From Crocinitomicaceae bacterium (GTDB lineage: Bacteria; Bacteroidota; Bacteroidia; Flavobacteriales_D; Crocinitomicaceae): a DNA stretch of 64,000 nt. The translations under genes were made by a program, and so were the position numbers. A model generated the notes under the pieces. That model was given only the letters and a program-made list of their open reading frames with translations, was not told the origin of the DNA and did not search any database. Numbering within the stretch: the stretch's first letter is position 1; each line of letters opens with the position of its first letter. Positions 16,104 through 25,616 of this stretch are shown here, piece by piece. The DNA is taken from the NCBI GenBank assembly GCA_030830785.1, contig JAURMI010000006.1, positions 1 through 64,000 of the forward strand. Direction: 5' to 3'.

Positions 16104-16916
16104 TACCATTATCGACATTTTACGCAGATTTTCATAGCTCATGTTTATTCCATGATAGATACCTCCAGTAGAACCCACTTTTTTAACATTACGGGGAGCT
16201 GAATTACCATCGTTGAACATCACTATTTCTGAAATCATATTGCAATTGCCATGGAGCATTTGCCACAACGCTACTTGTGAATTATATGGAATCATCGAAG
16301 AGGTTAGATCTATTATGAGCACAGCATTTTTCCATTGTGGATGACGGTCAAAAACTTTAATGACGGTAGGTTTACTCATGGTGTCTAATATTTTTTTTGC
16401 CTGCAAGGGATTAATTTTTTCGGGCAAGTAATTTTCTAATTTATTGCTTGCGCTGCTTAAATTAGTAGTACTCATCGATTGCAAATAGTAAATAACAATT
16501 CCATGAAACAACCCGCGTGCTTCATGCTCGGAATTGCAATCTGTTTGGCGCAAAATATTCCATTTGATTAATGGATTTTGTACCAATAGCGGATAAAAGC
16601 GCTCCATTTCTTGAATCCTACTTAAATTTAATTTGCTTAAATCTTGTCCTTTGGGAAAATCCGTGTATACCAAATCAATCGAATAAATCGTGGCACCCAA
16701 AACCGAAAAATTTGAGAGCTGTTTGGCTATATTAGAAGCGCCATAATCCATCTTAATAACAAATGATTTCAAGTTTGAAGAGGCCAGATCATAATGGCCA
16801 ATATCTTTTATGCCTTGAGACATAATCATTTGCGCACTTCTAGTTTGCGCCTGGAGATTAGCATACAGAGATAAACAAATCACTATTGTTGAAAAAATAG
16901 AAATGCATTTTCCCAT
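15753..16916 (-). CDS. Secreted vWA-like protein
   Basis: The 387-residue product has a signal peptide (ISIFSTIVICLSLYANLQAQ). From about residue 196 it has the fold signature of a von Willebrand A domain: a hydrophobic strand ending in IIDLTSSM with the metal-site pattern D203-x-T205-x-S207, then strands SEIVMFNDG, YILVADNDAPPRD and IRVVMCGAE. The N-terminal 190 residues are helical and unassigned. vWA domains bind protein ligands through a divalent cation, and export suggests a periplasmic or surface role. The last 116 codons exist as a second, truncated copy at 6890-7240. The gene is alone on this strand here, and the next feature to the right is a tRNA. Confidence 0.8.
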   Translation of the reverse strand: MGKCISIFSTIVICLSLYANLQAQTRSAQMIMSQGIKDIGHYDLASSNLKSFVIKMDYGASNIAKQLSNFSVLGATIYSIDLVYTDFPKGQDLSKLNLSRIQEMERFYPLLVQNPLIKWNILRQTDCNSEHEARGLFHGIVIYYLQSMSTTNLSSASNKLENYLPEKINPLQAKKILDTMSKPTVIKVFDRHPQWKNAVLIIDLTSSMIPYNSQVALWQMLHGNCNMISEIVMFNDGNSAPRNVKKVGSTGGIYHGINMSYENLRKMSIMVCESGLGNDDFPENDLEAVLFAINKNPNAAQYILVADNDAPPRDMALLRFIHKPIRVVMCGAENGILPEYLEIARKTGGSVHTISKDIDDLIKKREGEVFTIGFQRFKISAGHVQVF

Positions 16917-17055
16917 GGTTCTAGGATTTTGAGAAGTAAATCAAAAATTATAATGCAGACTTGTAAATATGGTTACAATTTAAAGTACTATGGGCATTCA
17001 CAAGTGGTCCGATTTCCTTGGACCCTTTGGTTAGTGCATTAAGAATTAAGGAAGC

Positions 17056-17088
17056 AAAAAAAGGGATTTCAATTGAAATCCCTTTTTT
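17056..17088. terminator. Bidirectional hairpin terminator beside the tRNA
   Basis: Arms GGGATTTC (17063-17070) and GAAATCCC (17075-17082) surround an AATT loop. They are flanked by an A-tract on the left and a T-tract on the right, so the hairpin can end transcription from either side. It lies directly at the 3' end of the leftward tRNA. Confidence 0.9.
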
Positions 17089-17164
17089 GGTGGTCCCACA
17101 CGGGCTCGAACCGTGGACCTACAGATTATGAGTCTGTTGCTCTAACCAACTGAGCTATAGGACC
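17088..17164 (-). tRNA. tRNA with CAU anticodon (elongator Met or Ile2), CCA encoded
   Basis: All four arms fold. The acceptor is GGTCCTA with TGGGACC (one U-G pair), the D arm is GCTC/GAGC, the anticodon arm is ACAGA-CTCATAA-TCTGT, and the T arm is CACGG-TTCGAGC-CCGTG. Discriminator A and CCA are encoded. The anticodon stem lacks the three G-C pairs and the acceptor lacks the 1-72 mismatch of initiators, so it is not tRNA-fMet. The sequence alone does not separate elongator Met from the lysidine-modified Ile(CAU) type. Confidence 0.92.
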
Positions 17165-17254
17165 GGGTTATCGAATAGATTATCGCGATAACAATGGCTG
17201 CAAATTTAAGCATTTCAAGCAATAATTTCGTAACTTAGAAGGAAAACTAATTCT

Positions 17255-18220
17255 ATGTATACTGAATATTTGAAATTCTTGCCCTATATCGTTGTCGCTC
17301 TCTTACTGATTAGAGGAATATTTTTTGTCGTAAAACAACAAACCGCTGCCATTGTGGAGCGTTTTGGTAAGTTCACAGCAGTGCGCCAGTCTGGCTTGCA
17401 GATGAAAATACCACTCATCGACAAGGTAGCCGGTCGTTTGAGTTTGAAAATTCAGCAATTGGACGTAGTAGTAGAAACCAAAACTAAGGATGATGTTTTT
17501 GTGAAAATTAAAGTTTCGGTTCAGTACAAGGTGCTTATGGAAAAAGTTTATGACGCCTTTTATAAACTAGACTTCCCACATGAACAAATCACCTCTTACG
17601 TATTTGACGTTGTGCGTGCAGAAGTTCCGAAACTCCGTCTTGACGACGTTTTTGAGCGCAAAGACGACATTGCTATAGCTGTAAAGTCAGAGCTCAATGA
17701 AGCGATGTTAGAATACGGCTATGACATCATTAAAACCTTGGTTACAGACATAGACCCAGATCAAGAAGTAAAGAATGCCATGAACCAAATTAACGCCTCT
17801 GAGCGCAAGAAGATTGCAGCACAATACGAGGGCGATGCCCAGCGCATATTAATCGTAGAAAAGGCCAAAGCTGAAGCCGAAAGCAAACGTTTGCAGGGGC
17901 AGGGTATTGCAGATCAACGCCGAGAAATTGCGCGGGGTTTAGAAGAGTCTGTTGAGGTACTCAATAGGGTAGGGATCAATTCTCAAGAAGCGTCTGCTTT
18001 AATTGTCGTTACCCAGCACTACGATACGCTTCAATCTATGGGTGCCAACACCAATTCTAACTTGATTCTCCTACCAAATTCTCCACAAGCGGGCTCTGAT
18101 ATGCTTAACCAAATGATTACTTCCTTTTCGGCATCGAATCAAGTAGGTGAAGCCATGAAAACTGCAAATAGTAAAAAAGCCAAGACGATAGCCAAACCTA
18201 AGGCTTCCGACGAAGGGTAA
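17255..18220 (+). CDS. SPFH/band 7 family membrane protein
   Basis: The 321-residue protein has one N-terminal transmembrane helix (YIVVALLLIRGIFFVV). A band 7/SPFH domain follows at about 26-200 (QQTAAIVERFGKF, LQMKIPLIDKVAGRLSLK, VETKTKDDVFVKI), then an Ala/Glu-rich coiled coil (EKAKAEAESKRLQGQGIADQRREIARG) typical of stomatin/QmcA-like proteins. Such proteins oligomerise into membrane microdomain scaffolds and can regulate proteases. No NfeD partner is adjacent. Its 3' end overlaps the convergent phosphoesterase gene by 23 bases. Confidence 0.92.
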   Translation: MYTEYLKFLPYIVVALLLIRGIFFVVKQQTAAIVERFGKFTAVRQSGLQMKIPLIDKVAGRLSLKIQQLDVVVETKTKDDVFVKIKVSVQYKVLMEKVYDAFYKLDFPHEQITSYVFDVVRAEVPKLRLDDVFERKDDIAIAVKSELNEAMLEYGYDIIKTLVTDIDPDQEVKNAMNQINASERKKIAAQYEGDAQRILIVEKAKAEAESKRLQGQGIADQRREIARGLEESVEVLNRVGINSQEASALIVVTQHYDTLQSMGANTNSNLILLPNSPQAGSDMLNQMITSFSASNQVGEAMKTANSKKAKTIAKPKASDEG

Positions 18221-19337
18221 TTTCTGTAATTTCTGGATAAATTCCAACCCTACCGGGAAAGCCTAAATAACCAAAACCGCGATTGACATACAAATATTGT
18301 GTGCCAACTTTATACAAACCGGCCCATTTAGGATAAACCAATGATACTGGGCTCCATTTGAGAAAAAAGCGTTCTATGCCAAATTGCATGCCATGGGTGT
18401 GCCCACTCAAGGTTAGGTCAATATCTGTATGAACAACCTGGGCATCAAAATGGCTGGGGTCATGGCTAAGTAAAAGTTTAAAGCCTTCAGTGGTTTGAGC
18501 AAGTGTTTCTTGAAGTTTGCCATTTTTTTTAAAACGTCGGCTTCCCCAATTTTCTACCCCAAGCAACCAAAATCCTGTTTGGAGTTCAACGGCTTCGTTC
18601 AATAAGGGGGTCCAGCCAATGGCCTTGTGCGTAGCAATAAGCTTATGAAGATTTTTCGTTTTTTCATCGCTATCTTCCCAATGAACATAGTCTCCGTAGT
18701 CGTGATTTCCTAAAATGCTGTATTTTCCTTGCTTTACTTTTATCTGAGAGAATAGCGCCTCCCAGCCCTCAAATTCACTGGCTTTGTTATTTACCAAATC
18801 ACCTGTAAAAACAAGATAGTCAGCCTCGCATTTATTAATTAATTCGATGGCTTTTTTCACTTTATGGGTCTTATTAAAAAAGCTACCAACATGTATGTCG
18901 GAAATTTGAATGAAGGTTTTCTGATCCATCGATGCTGGCAAATGATTAAAATCTAATATTATTTTTCGCAGTTTCCAATTCCATCGCCCTCGAACTATTC
19001 CATGCAAGATGGCCAAGAAATTTAATGAAGCGAAGACAAAACCAATGGTTCTTAGAAATTCAATTTTAGTGACTAAAGAAAGGAGTCCTGGAATTAAAAA
19101 AAACAGGGTAGGTATACTCAGGGCAATAAAGAGTCCAAAAATTGAAAAGCCCAAACGATAATTATTGCGCAACCTGACATTTCGAAATCCCCAAATAAAT
19201 AGCCCAATACTCGAAATCATGACAGATAGATGCAAAAATCCAAATAGGTCAAAATAGGAGTTAGAATAATCCCAAATTGAGATTAGAAAAACCCATTCTG
19301 AGGCGATGATTAAAAGGAGAAAAAAAATGAAAAGCAT
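18198..19337 (-). CDS. Membrane-anchored metallophosphoesterase (YaeI-like)
   Basis: The ATG at 19337 is preferred, seven bases after the upstream stop; a TTG at 19364 would overlap that gene. The N-terminal third has three to four hydrophobic helices. The C-terminal domain carries the calcineurin-type metal motifs in order: ISDIHVGS, TGDLVNN, GNHDYGD and SGHTHGMQFG. Relatives act on phosphate esters, including UDP-sugar lipid precursors or phospholipids; the substrate here is not determined. It is the last gene of the leftward run and overlaps the SPFH gene tail-to-tail. Confidence 0.9.
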   Translation of the reverse strand: MLFIFFLLLIIASEWVFLISIWDYSNSYFDLFGFLHLSVMISSIGLFIWGFRNVRLRNNYRLGFSIFGLFIALSIPTLFFLIPGLLSLVTKIEFLRTIGFVFASLNFLAILHGIVRGRWNWKLRKIILDFNHLPASMDQKTFIQISDIHVGSFFNKTHKVKKAIELINKCEADYLVFTGDLVNNKASEFEGWEALFSQIKVKQGKYSILGNHDYGDYVHWEDSDEKTKNLHKLIATHKAIGWTPLLNEAVELQTGFWLLGVENWGSRRFKKNGKLQETLAQTTEGFKLLLSHDPSHFDAQVVHTDIDLTLSGHTHGMQFGIERFFLKWSPVSLVYPKWAGLYKVGTQYLYVNRGFGYLGFPGRVGIYPEITEITLRRKP

Positions 19338-19344
19338 CGTTATC

Positions 19345-19902
19345 CTACATCCAAGAACCGCCAACAGAAATTACGTTGGAAAGGGCCAAATAATCTTTGT
19401 AAGTTTCTTCGGTAATACCCCCTGTAGGGCAAAATTTAATTGTTGGAAAAACTTGTCCGTACGCTTTAAGCGCATTAAGGCCGCCAAATAAATGGGCAGG
19501 AAAGAATTTAAAAGTGTCGTAGCCTAATTGTATGCCTTGGATAATATCGCTTGGGGTAGCAACCCCTAAAATAAAGGCGATATTACTTTTTTCAAAATGT
19601 GGTGCTAAGTCTGCATTTAGCCCCGGACTAACCATAAAATCAACACCGAGTTCAACAGCTTTTTCTATTTGTGCGGCATTTACAACCGTACCCATCCCAA
19701 TGGCACAGCGTTCGCCGTAATGTTTTTTAGCTAGGGCAATACAATCATAGGCTGCAGGAGTACGCAGTGTTATTTCAATACATTGAATGCCTTCGGCAAT
19801 GAGAGCTTCCATTTTGGATGCAACTTCTTGGGTGTCATTAAATGTAACAACCGGAATTGTAGGATGATTTGCTAAGATTTCTCGGATATGATTTTGAGAC
19901 AT
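19345..19902 (-). CDS. eda: KDPG/KHG aldolase family protein
   Basis: The ATG at 19902 (MSQNHIREIL) gives 185 residues; a TTG six codons earlier is possible. The barrel motifs of 2-keto-3-deoxy-6-phosphogluconate/4-hydroxy-2-oxoglutarate aldolase are present: IPVVTFND, the general-base Glu in CIEITLRT, GMGTV, FMVSPGLN, the Schiff-base Lys in DTFKFFPA, and PTGGIT. It makes pyruvate plus glyceraldehyde 3-phosphate or glyoxylate. The protein ends at VGGSWM with a TAG, whereas typical members continue for about 25-30 residues, so the C-terminal helix is missing. No edd gene is in the window. Confidence 0.88.
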   Translation of the reverse strand: MSQNHIREILANHPTIPVVTFNDTQEVASKMEALIAEGIQCIEITLRTPAAYDCIALAKKHYGERCAIGMGTVVNAAQIEKAVELGVDFMVSPGLNADLAPHFEKSNIAFILGVATPSDIIQGIQLGYDTFKFFPAHLFGGLNALKAYGQVFPTIKFCPTGGITEETYKDYLALSNVISVGGSWM

Positions 19903-19937
19903 GTTGTCAATTTGGCACAAAGTTCGCTATTTTTCAT

Positions 19938-21389
19938 TTACGACACCACAAACCACTGCTTTTCTTCATTAAAAGGGTCTAGCTGTGAATAGATTTGGCC
20001 AATCCTAGATGATAACTCCCCATCAGGGCAAAAATTCAGGAGATTCGTTTGGCGTTCTTGCAAAAGCCCTTTAGGTTGAATTTTTTCTGATAGTTGATCG
20101 ATTTGTTTGAGCGCCTTGTCGTATTTGCTTTTTCTTACTTTTTCAAAGCGCTGTTCCAATGAAATTATTTGTTTTTCAATGCGTGTGAGTTCGGCTTCAA
20201 CCATGCGCAATTCTTGTGGTATTTCTGTTCTAGCAAGCGCTTTAAATGAGGTTATGTAAGAGTCAAGATGCGCGCGCAGTTTTGAATAATCTGGCTTCTG
20301 GTCTCCATTGTGTTCTAAATACCGCCCTTTGAGTAATATTTTATCAATGAGAAAATCTGATAGCTCGAACCCTAGTTGCTGAATTTGTTCTTGATCTCGT
20401 TTTTGAAGAAGTATGCCGCCAGCACGCTCAATAATCAACGGAAAATCAATTCCCATTGTTTCAAAAGCCAATGGCAATTGCCGCCAATAGGCTGTCTCGC
20501 TTGGCCCACCAACGTATGCGAGGTTGGGTAAAATCCATTCTTGATAAAGCGGCCTTAAGACAACATTAGGTGAAAGATGAGGGCTATCTTCTTTTTTGAA
20601 TGCCTCCGCCTCGTTTTTTTCGATACGTAATCGATTTTGCTTTTTAAGCAAAAACAGATTTGTAGTTTTACTTTCAATAGGAGTTGGGTAACCTTGTTCT
20701 TGCAATTCGCGAGTCTGCTTTAAAACAGCATGATGGATATCGTTACTGTAAAGATCTTTTTGCCAAAGAGGCCACGCACTTTTCTTAAACATTGATTGAT
20801 CGGCATCTACAATGACCAAGCCATAGGCAGAAAACAATGCGTGAATAAATCTGAAAAAGCCATCTTTATATACCCTAGACGACTGCAATTGAGAGATCAA
20901 ATGATGAATTTCGGCCTCTACATGATTTTGAAATTTCTCGCCTAGCGCTGCCAATAAAGGTGCTAAATCTTTAATTTCAAAGCGCCCTACAGCACCCTTT
21001 TGCGCACTTTGCCAAGTCCATTTTTGTCCAAATAATGAAAAACTTCTTATTTCTTCAAAGTCATGGTCTTCGGTGGCCATCCAGTATATAGGCACGAAGT
21101 GTTGCTCTGGAAAAGTCTTCTTTAGGTCCTCTGCGAGTTTAATGACGTGCAGAATCTTGTAGATGAAATACAGAGGCCCTGTCATTAGGCAAAGTTGATG
21201 ACCGGTGGTAATGCAAAATGTATTGGCCTGAGATAAACGAGATAAGTTTTCTTTAAGCTTATCTGAAAGAGTCAATTTGCTATACTGTTCGGTAAGAACT
21301 TCGCTTAAAATTGCTCTTTGCTCCGCATTAAAACTATTCTTTTTTAATGAAATTTGTTGCTCAAATTGCGTTTTTAAACTAGCATCCAT
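19938..21389 (-). CDS. bshC: Bacillithiol biosynthesis cysteine-adding enzyme BshC
   Basis: The 483-residue protein shows BshC hallmarks: TTGHQLCLMTGPLYFIYKI near residue 61, FVPIYWMATEDHDFEEI, a middle coiled coil (RMVEAELTRIEKQIISLEQRFEKV) and the C-terminal region. BshC is thought to add cysteine to GlcN-malate in the last step of bacillithiol synthesis. Relatives usually have about 40 more residues at the N-terminus. Here an in-frame TAA lies six bases before the ATG, so no longer start exists. It follows icmF by three bases and is probably co-transcribed with it. Confidence 0.9.
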   Translation of the reverse strand: MDASLKTQFEQQISLKKNSFNAEQRAILSEVLTEQYSKLTLSDKLKENLSRLSQANTFCITTGHQLCLMTGPLYFIYKILHVIKLAEDLKKTFPEQHFVPIYWMATEDHDFEEIRSFSLFGQKWTWQSAQKGAVGRFEIKDLAPLLAALGEKFQNHVEAEIHHLISQLQSSRVYKDGFFRFIHALFSAYGLVIVDADQSMFKKSAWPLWQKDLYSNDIHHAVLKQTRELQEQGYPTPIESKTTNLFLLKKQNRLRIEKNEAEAFKKEDSPHLSPNVVLRPLYQEWILPNLAYVGGPSETAYWRQLPLAFETMGIDFPLIIERAGGILLQKRDQEQIQQLGFELSDFLIDKILLKGRYLEHNGDQKPDYSKLRAHLDSYITSFKALARTEIPQELRMVEAELTRIEKQIISLEQRFEKVRKSKYDKALKQIDQLSEKIQPKGLLQERQTNLLNFCPDGELSSRIGQIYSQLDPFNEEKQWFVVS

Positions 21390-21392
21390 CGC

Positions 21393-24300
21393 TTACATAT
21401 TGCGTCTGTATTGCCCACCAACTTCAAATAGGGCGTCAGTAATTTGTCCTAAAGAGGCCACCTTACAAGTTTCCATGAGCTGTTCAAAAATGTTTCTATT
21501 TTCTATAGCGGCTTCTTGAACTTTAATGATGAGTTTCTTGGATTCTAATTGGTTGGATGCGTGCAAATTAGAAAGCATTTTGATTTGGTATTGTTTTTCT
21601 TCTTCGGTTGCGCGAATCACTTCTTTAGGTAAAATTGTAGGCGATCCTTTGGAATTAAGGAAGGTGTTGACCCCGATGATCGGAAATTCCCCTGTATGTT
21701 TCAAGGTTTCGTAATACAAAGACTCTTCTTGAATCTTAGAGCGTTGATACATTGTTTCCATTGCGCCTAAAACGCCGCCGCGCTCTGTAATTCGATCAAA
21801 TTCCGTGAGCACTGCTTCTTCCACTAAATTTGTCAATTCTTCAATAATAAAAGCTCCTTGTAATGGGTTTTCATTTTTTGCCAAGCCCAATTCTCTGTTA
21901 ATGATCAATTGAATCGCCATTGCCCGGCGAACTGATTCTTCTGTTGGCGTAGTAATGGCTTCATCGTAGGCATTGGTGTGTAATGAATTACAATTGTCGT
22001 AAATGGCATAGAGTGCTTGTAGTGTGGTGCGGATATCATTGAAATCAATTTCTTGGGCGTGCAATGAGCGCCCAGAAGTTTGAATATGATATTTGAGCAT
22101 TTGTGCCCGAGCGTTAGCACCATATTTTTTAGCTAAAGCCTTGGCCCAGATACGTCTGGCAACACGTCCAATGACGGCATATTCCGGATCAATTCCATTG
22201 GAAAAGAAAAATGAAAGGTTGGGCCCGAATTCATTGATATCCATACCGCGGCTCAAGTAATACTCGACGTAGGTAAAGCCATTTGCCAACGTAAAAGCCA
22301 ATTGTGTAATTGGGTTAGCACCAGCCTCGGCTATGTGATAGCCAGAAATGGACACAGAATAAAAATTGCGCACACCATTTGCAATGAAATATTCTTGTAC
22401 GTCGCCCATGAGGCGTAAGGCAAACTCTGTAGAAAATATACAAGTGTTTTGCGCTTGGTCTTCTTTGAGTATGTCTGCCTGAACAGTTCCGCGAACCATT
22501 TTAAGTGTATCGGCTTTGATTTGGGTATAAATTTCAGCTGGCAACACCTGATCTCCTGTTACGCCCAATAGCATGAGCCCCAAACCATTATTACCTTCGG
22601 GCAACTCTCCCTGATATGCTGGGCGGGTAGAGCCTTTTTCTTTATAAATGGAGGCTATTTTCTTTTCTATATCCTCTTCTAAACCATTTTCTTTGATGTA
22701 TTTCTCGCAGTTTTGGTCAATGGCAGCATTCATAAAATAAGCCAACAGCATTGGCGCTGGCCCATTAATAGTCATCGATACAGAAGTTGCTGGATCACTG
22801 AGGTCAAAGCCCGAATAAAGTTTTTTGGCGTCGTCTAAACAGCAAATTGAAACGCCTGAATTCCCAATTTTACCATATATATCGGGGCGTAAATCGGGGT
22901 TATTACCATAAAGTGTTACAGAATCAAAAGCCGTAGAAAGCCGTTTTGCCGGCATGTTAAGTGACACATAATGAAAGCGTTTGTTGGTGCGCTCTGGGCC
23001 ACCTTCACCTGCAAACATGCGTGTAGGGTCTTCTCCTTCGCGTTTAAAAGCAAAGAGTCCAGAAGTATATGGAAATTCACCTGGCACATTTTCTTGCAGT
23101 AACCATTTCAATAAATCTCCCCAGCTTTTATAATTAGGCGTTGCCACTTTAGGTATTTGCAGATGAGACAAAGAAGCACTGTGCGTTTGGATGCGCAGGG
23201 CTTTGTCTCTAACCTTAAACTCATATGTAGGGTTTTTGTAGGCTTGTTTTTTAGACTGCCAATTTTGAATAATTTCCCAATTTTTTGGATCAAAATTTAG
23301 TTTTTCAACCTCAAAGGCCTCCTGCATTGCTTTGATTAACCTGTCTTTGTCTTCTACTGTTGAGCCTTTCAGAGCATCTATGGAAGTTTGAAATGCGTAT
23401 AGTTTTTCTGCAACCTCAACTTGTTCATTTACCCATTTGTCATAGGCACGATTGTTTTCAGAGATTTCTGAAAGGTAACGCGTGCGCTCCGGTGGAATAA
23501 CATAAATCTTTTCAGACATCTCTTTGGTAATTGCAAAGTTGGATTGCAAGTTCCCTTTTGTTTTTTCCAAAATCCGATCCATGATTACCTTGTAGAGTTG
23601 GTTCATTCCAGGATCGTTAAATTGAGAGGCAATGGTGCCGTATACCGGCATATCATCCACGGCGCTCTCCCATAGGTTGTGGTTGCGTTGATATTGTTTA
23701 CGCACATCGCGAAGTGCATCTAGTGCGCCTCGTTTGTCGAATTTATTTAGAGCAATTACATCTGCAAAGTCCAGCATGTCTATTTTCTCAAGCTGTGTTG
23801 CCGCCCCATACTCTGGTGTCATTACATACAATGAAACATCAGAATGGTCTAAGATTTCTGTATCTGACTGGCCAATACCAGAGGTTTCTAAAATGATTAA
23901 ATCATATTTGGCTGCCTTAAGAATCGATAAGGCCTCAGCTACATGTTTTGATAATGCCAAATTGGACTGTCGTGTTGCCAATGAACGCATATATACCCTT
24001 TGGTTTTTGATAGAGTTCATGCGTATGCGGTCACCGAGGAGTGCTCCACCAGTTTTTCTTTTGGAAGGGTCCACGGAAACAACGGCAATCTGTTTATTTG
24101 GAAAGTCAATGAGGAACCTGCGCACCAATTCATCAACCAAAGAAGATTTACCAGCACCGCCAGTTCCTGTGATACCTAAGATTGGAATTTGTTCTTTTGC
24201 GCCCTCTTGTCGGAGCACTTCGAGTAGCTTGGCATTTTGTTCAGGATAATTCTCTGCAGCACTAATGCAATGGGCAATTTGAGGAATATTTTTTGCCGCT

Positions 24301-24785
24301 ATTTGCGTTTTTATTTCTTTAACATCAATGTTTTGTGCTTGGCCTACGGCAAAATCACACTTCTGAACTAAATCGTTAATCATGCCTTGAAGGCCCATTG
24401 CCCTTCCATCATCTGGATGGTAAATTCGCGTGATGCCGTAGGCTTGTAATTCTTCAATTTCAGCGGGTAAAATGGTGCCACCGCCACCTCCAAAAATTTT
24501 AATTTGTGGCGCACCTTTTTTCACCAAGAGGTCATACATGTATTTGAAATATTCCATATGTCCACCTTGGTACGAAGTCATGGCAATAGCCTGGGCATCT
24601 TCTTGGATTGCACAATTGACCACTTCCTCAACCGAACGGTCATGGCCAAGATGAATTACCTCACACCCCGAAGCTTGTATGATACGTCGCATGATATTGA
24701 TTGCAGCATCATGACCATCAAACAAAGCGGCGGCCGTTACAATGCGAATCTTATGTTTTGGGGTATAAGCAAGAACCTTGTCCAT
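21393..24785 (-). CDS. icmF: Fused isobutyryl-CoA mutase IcmF (B12-dependent)
   Basis: A start at 24785 ([20 protein letters not shown]) matches the family's usual beginning and gives 1130 residues, the normal length. The frame is open 23 codons further upstream but would overlap the neighbour. Domain order is a B12-binding domain with LFDGHDAA (lower-ligand His), a MeaB-like chaperone GTPase with P-loop GTGGAGKSS, then the large methylmalonyl-CoA mutase-type barrel. IcmF interconverts isobutyryl- and butyryl-CoA (some forms pivalyl/isovaleryl-CoA), with the G domain guarding cofactor loading. It sits between a YkgJ-like gene and bshC. No cobalamin riboswitch is seen in the short upstream gap. 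Confidence 0.95.
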   Translation of the reverse strand: MDKVLAYTPKHKIRIVTAAALFDGHDAAINIMRRIIQASGCEVIHLGHDRSVEEVVNCAIQEDAQAIAMTSYQGGHMEYFKYMYDLLVKKGAPQIKIFGGGGGTILPAEIEELQAYGITRIYHPDDGRAMGLQGMINDLVQKCDFAVGQAQNIDVKEIKTQIAAKNIPQIAHCISAAENYPEQNAKLLEVLRQEGAKEQIPILGITGTGGAGKSSLVDELVRRFLIDFPNKQIAVVSVDPSKRKTGGALLGDRIRMNSIKNQRVYMRSLATRQSNLALSKHVAEALSILKAAKYDLIILETSGIGQSDTEILDHSDVSLYVMTPEYGAATQLEKIDMLDFADVIALNKFDKRGALDALRDVRKQYQRNHNLWESAVDDMPVYGTIASQFNDPGMNQLYKVIMDRILEKTKGNLQSNFAITKEMSEKIYVIPPERTRYLSEISENNRAYDKWVNEQVEVAEKLYAFQTSIDALKGSTVEDKDRLIKAMQEAFEVEKLNFDPKNWEIIQNWQSKKQAYKNPTYEFKVRDKALRIQTHSASLSHLQIPKVATPNYKSWGDLLKWLLQENVPGEFPYTSGLFAFKREGEDPTRMFAGEGGPERTNKRFHYVSLNMPAKRLSTAFDSVTLYGNNPDLRPDIYGKIGNSGVSICCLDDAKKLYSGFDLSDPATSVSMTINGPAPMLLAYFMNAAIDQNCEKYIKENGLEEDIEKKIASIYKEKGSTRPAYQGELPEGNNGLGLMLLGVTGDQVLPAEIYTQIKADTLKMVRGTVQADILKEDQAQNTCIFSTEFALRLMGDVQEYFIANGVRNFYSVSISGYHIAEAGANPITQLAFTLANGFTYVEYYLSRGMDINEFGPNLSFFFSNGIDPEYAVIGRVARRIWAKALAKKYGANARAQMLKYHIQTSGRSLHAQEIDFNDIRTTLQALYAIYDNCNSLHTNAYDEAITTPTEESVRRAMAIQLIINRELGLAKNENPLQGAFIIEELTNLVEEAVLTEFDRITERGGVLGAMETMYQRSKIQEESLYYETLKHTGEFPIIGVNTFLNSKGSPTILPKEVIRATEEEKQYQIKMLSNLHASNQLESKKLIIKVQEAAIENRNIFEQLMETCKVASLGQITDALFEVGGQYRRNM

Positions 24786-24828
24786 AGAAATTGATTGATG
24801 GGGTAAATTTAGGCTTTTTTCGGCAAAT

Positions 24829-25323
24829 TTAGCCATTGATGATGCGCTCAACAATGTGTGCCACCGCAGGGCAAATCAATGTGTTTTGCGCAGTTATATC
24901 CATGATTTGATACATATTTTTTCTATCAGTATGCGGATATTCTTTACAGGCGAGCGGTCGATCGTCGTATACAGCACAACGGTTATCAGAAAGTAAATTA
25001 AAGCAAGGCGCTTTTTTCAAAACATAATCTCCATCCTCATCCAAGCGCAGGTGCTTATCGATAAGTTGACCCTCTTTTATTTTCAAGGCTTTGGCCATTC
25101 GGCGTATATCTGGTTGTCTAAAGATGGGACTTGTCGTTTTACAACAATTGGCACAAGCCAGGCAATCTCTATTTTCAAATGCTAATTGATGTAATTGATT
25201 AAAACGCTTATCCAAATCCTTGGGCTTCTGTTTATTCCATTTCTTCAATTGCTTTAAATTATCCTTGAAGTTGGTTTTGGCCAAAGTCAAGATTTCTGCA
25301 TCTTGCTTTGAAATCTCGTTCAT
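24829..25323 (-). CDS. YkgJ-like CxxCxxCC metal-cluster protein
   Basis: The 164-residue protein has the cluster [11 protein letters not shown] and later Cys residues ([28 protein letters not shown]). This is the layout of the YkgJ/Fli B family, thought to bind zinc or an iron-sulfur cluster. An N-terminal helical extension of about 50 residues is rich in Lys. The biochemical role is unknown. It is divergent from the small gene at 25358, whose promoter lies partly inside this gene's 5' end, and it runs into icmF after a 43-base gap. Confidence 0.88.
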   Translation of the reverse strand: MNEISKQDAEILTLAKTNFKDNLKQLKKWNKQKPKDLDKRFNQLHQLAFENRDCLACANCCKTTSPIFRQPDIRRMAKALKIKEGQLIDKHLRLDEDGDYVLKKAPCFNLLSDNRCAVYDDRPLACKEYPHTDRKNMYQIMDITAQNTLICPAVAHIVERIING

Positions 25324-25339
25324 AGTTATTTTAACTTTG
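25307..25339 (+). promoter_or_regulatory. Bacteroidota promoter for the rightward 25358 gene
   Basis: TTTG at 25307-25310 and TAACTTTG at 25332-25339, 21 bases apart, fit TTTG-N19..21-TAnnTTTG exactly. The start codon follows at 25358. The -33 element lies inside the first codons of the divergent YkgJ-like gene. Confidence 0.65.
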
Positions 25340-25357
25340 TGCTAAGATACAATCAAA

Positions 25358-25585
25358 ATGGTCTTTCCTCAATTTCGCAAACTAAATAACGATAAATCCT
25401 ATTATCGAATTGATGCGCACGATCGTTTTGTAGAGTTACAACAGATTGGCAAAAAATGGATGAAATTTGAACTTAAAGTCGACCAATATTTTGATTTAAT
25501 GCGTGTTCATGACATGCTTCAAGCAAATGCACCCTACGTCAGATCTACCCAAAATGAATTCAATGCAATTCAAATCGATTTTTAA
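25358..25585 (+). CDS. Small conserved-looking protein, unknown function
   Basis: The 75-residue soluble product is mixed-charge and aromatic-rich (MVFPQFRKLNNDKSYYRI, GKKWMKFELKVDQYFDLM). It has no signal, helix bundle or metal motif. The good promoter just upstream and the co-directional SDR gene 31 bases downstream support it as a real gene. I cannot assign a family. Confidence 0.65.
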   Translation: MVFPQFRKLNNDKSYYRIDAHDRFVELQQIGKKWMKFELKVDQYFDLMRVHDMLQANAPYVRSTQNEFNAIQIDF

Positions 25586-25616
25586 ACAATACATAGTTCT
25601 AAAACGTTAGCTCTTC

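Noticed and set aside
17005-17026. GGTCC/GGACC hairpin left of the tRNA
   Set aside because: Only five base pairs and no T-tract; the strong hairpin at 17056-17088 is the better terminator.
17088-17164. Initiator tRNA-fMet
   Set aside because: The 1-72 position is paired and the anticodon stem lacks the three G-C pairs, so it is an elongator-type CAU tRNA.
19303-19344. Frameshift joining the aldolase to a lost C-terminal tail
   Set aside because: None of the frames after the TAG resemble the family tail; the DNA reads as the signal/helix region of the phosphoesterase.
24786-24828. Cobalamin riboswitch in front of icmF
   Set aside because: The gap is only 43 bases; no room for the aptamer.
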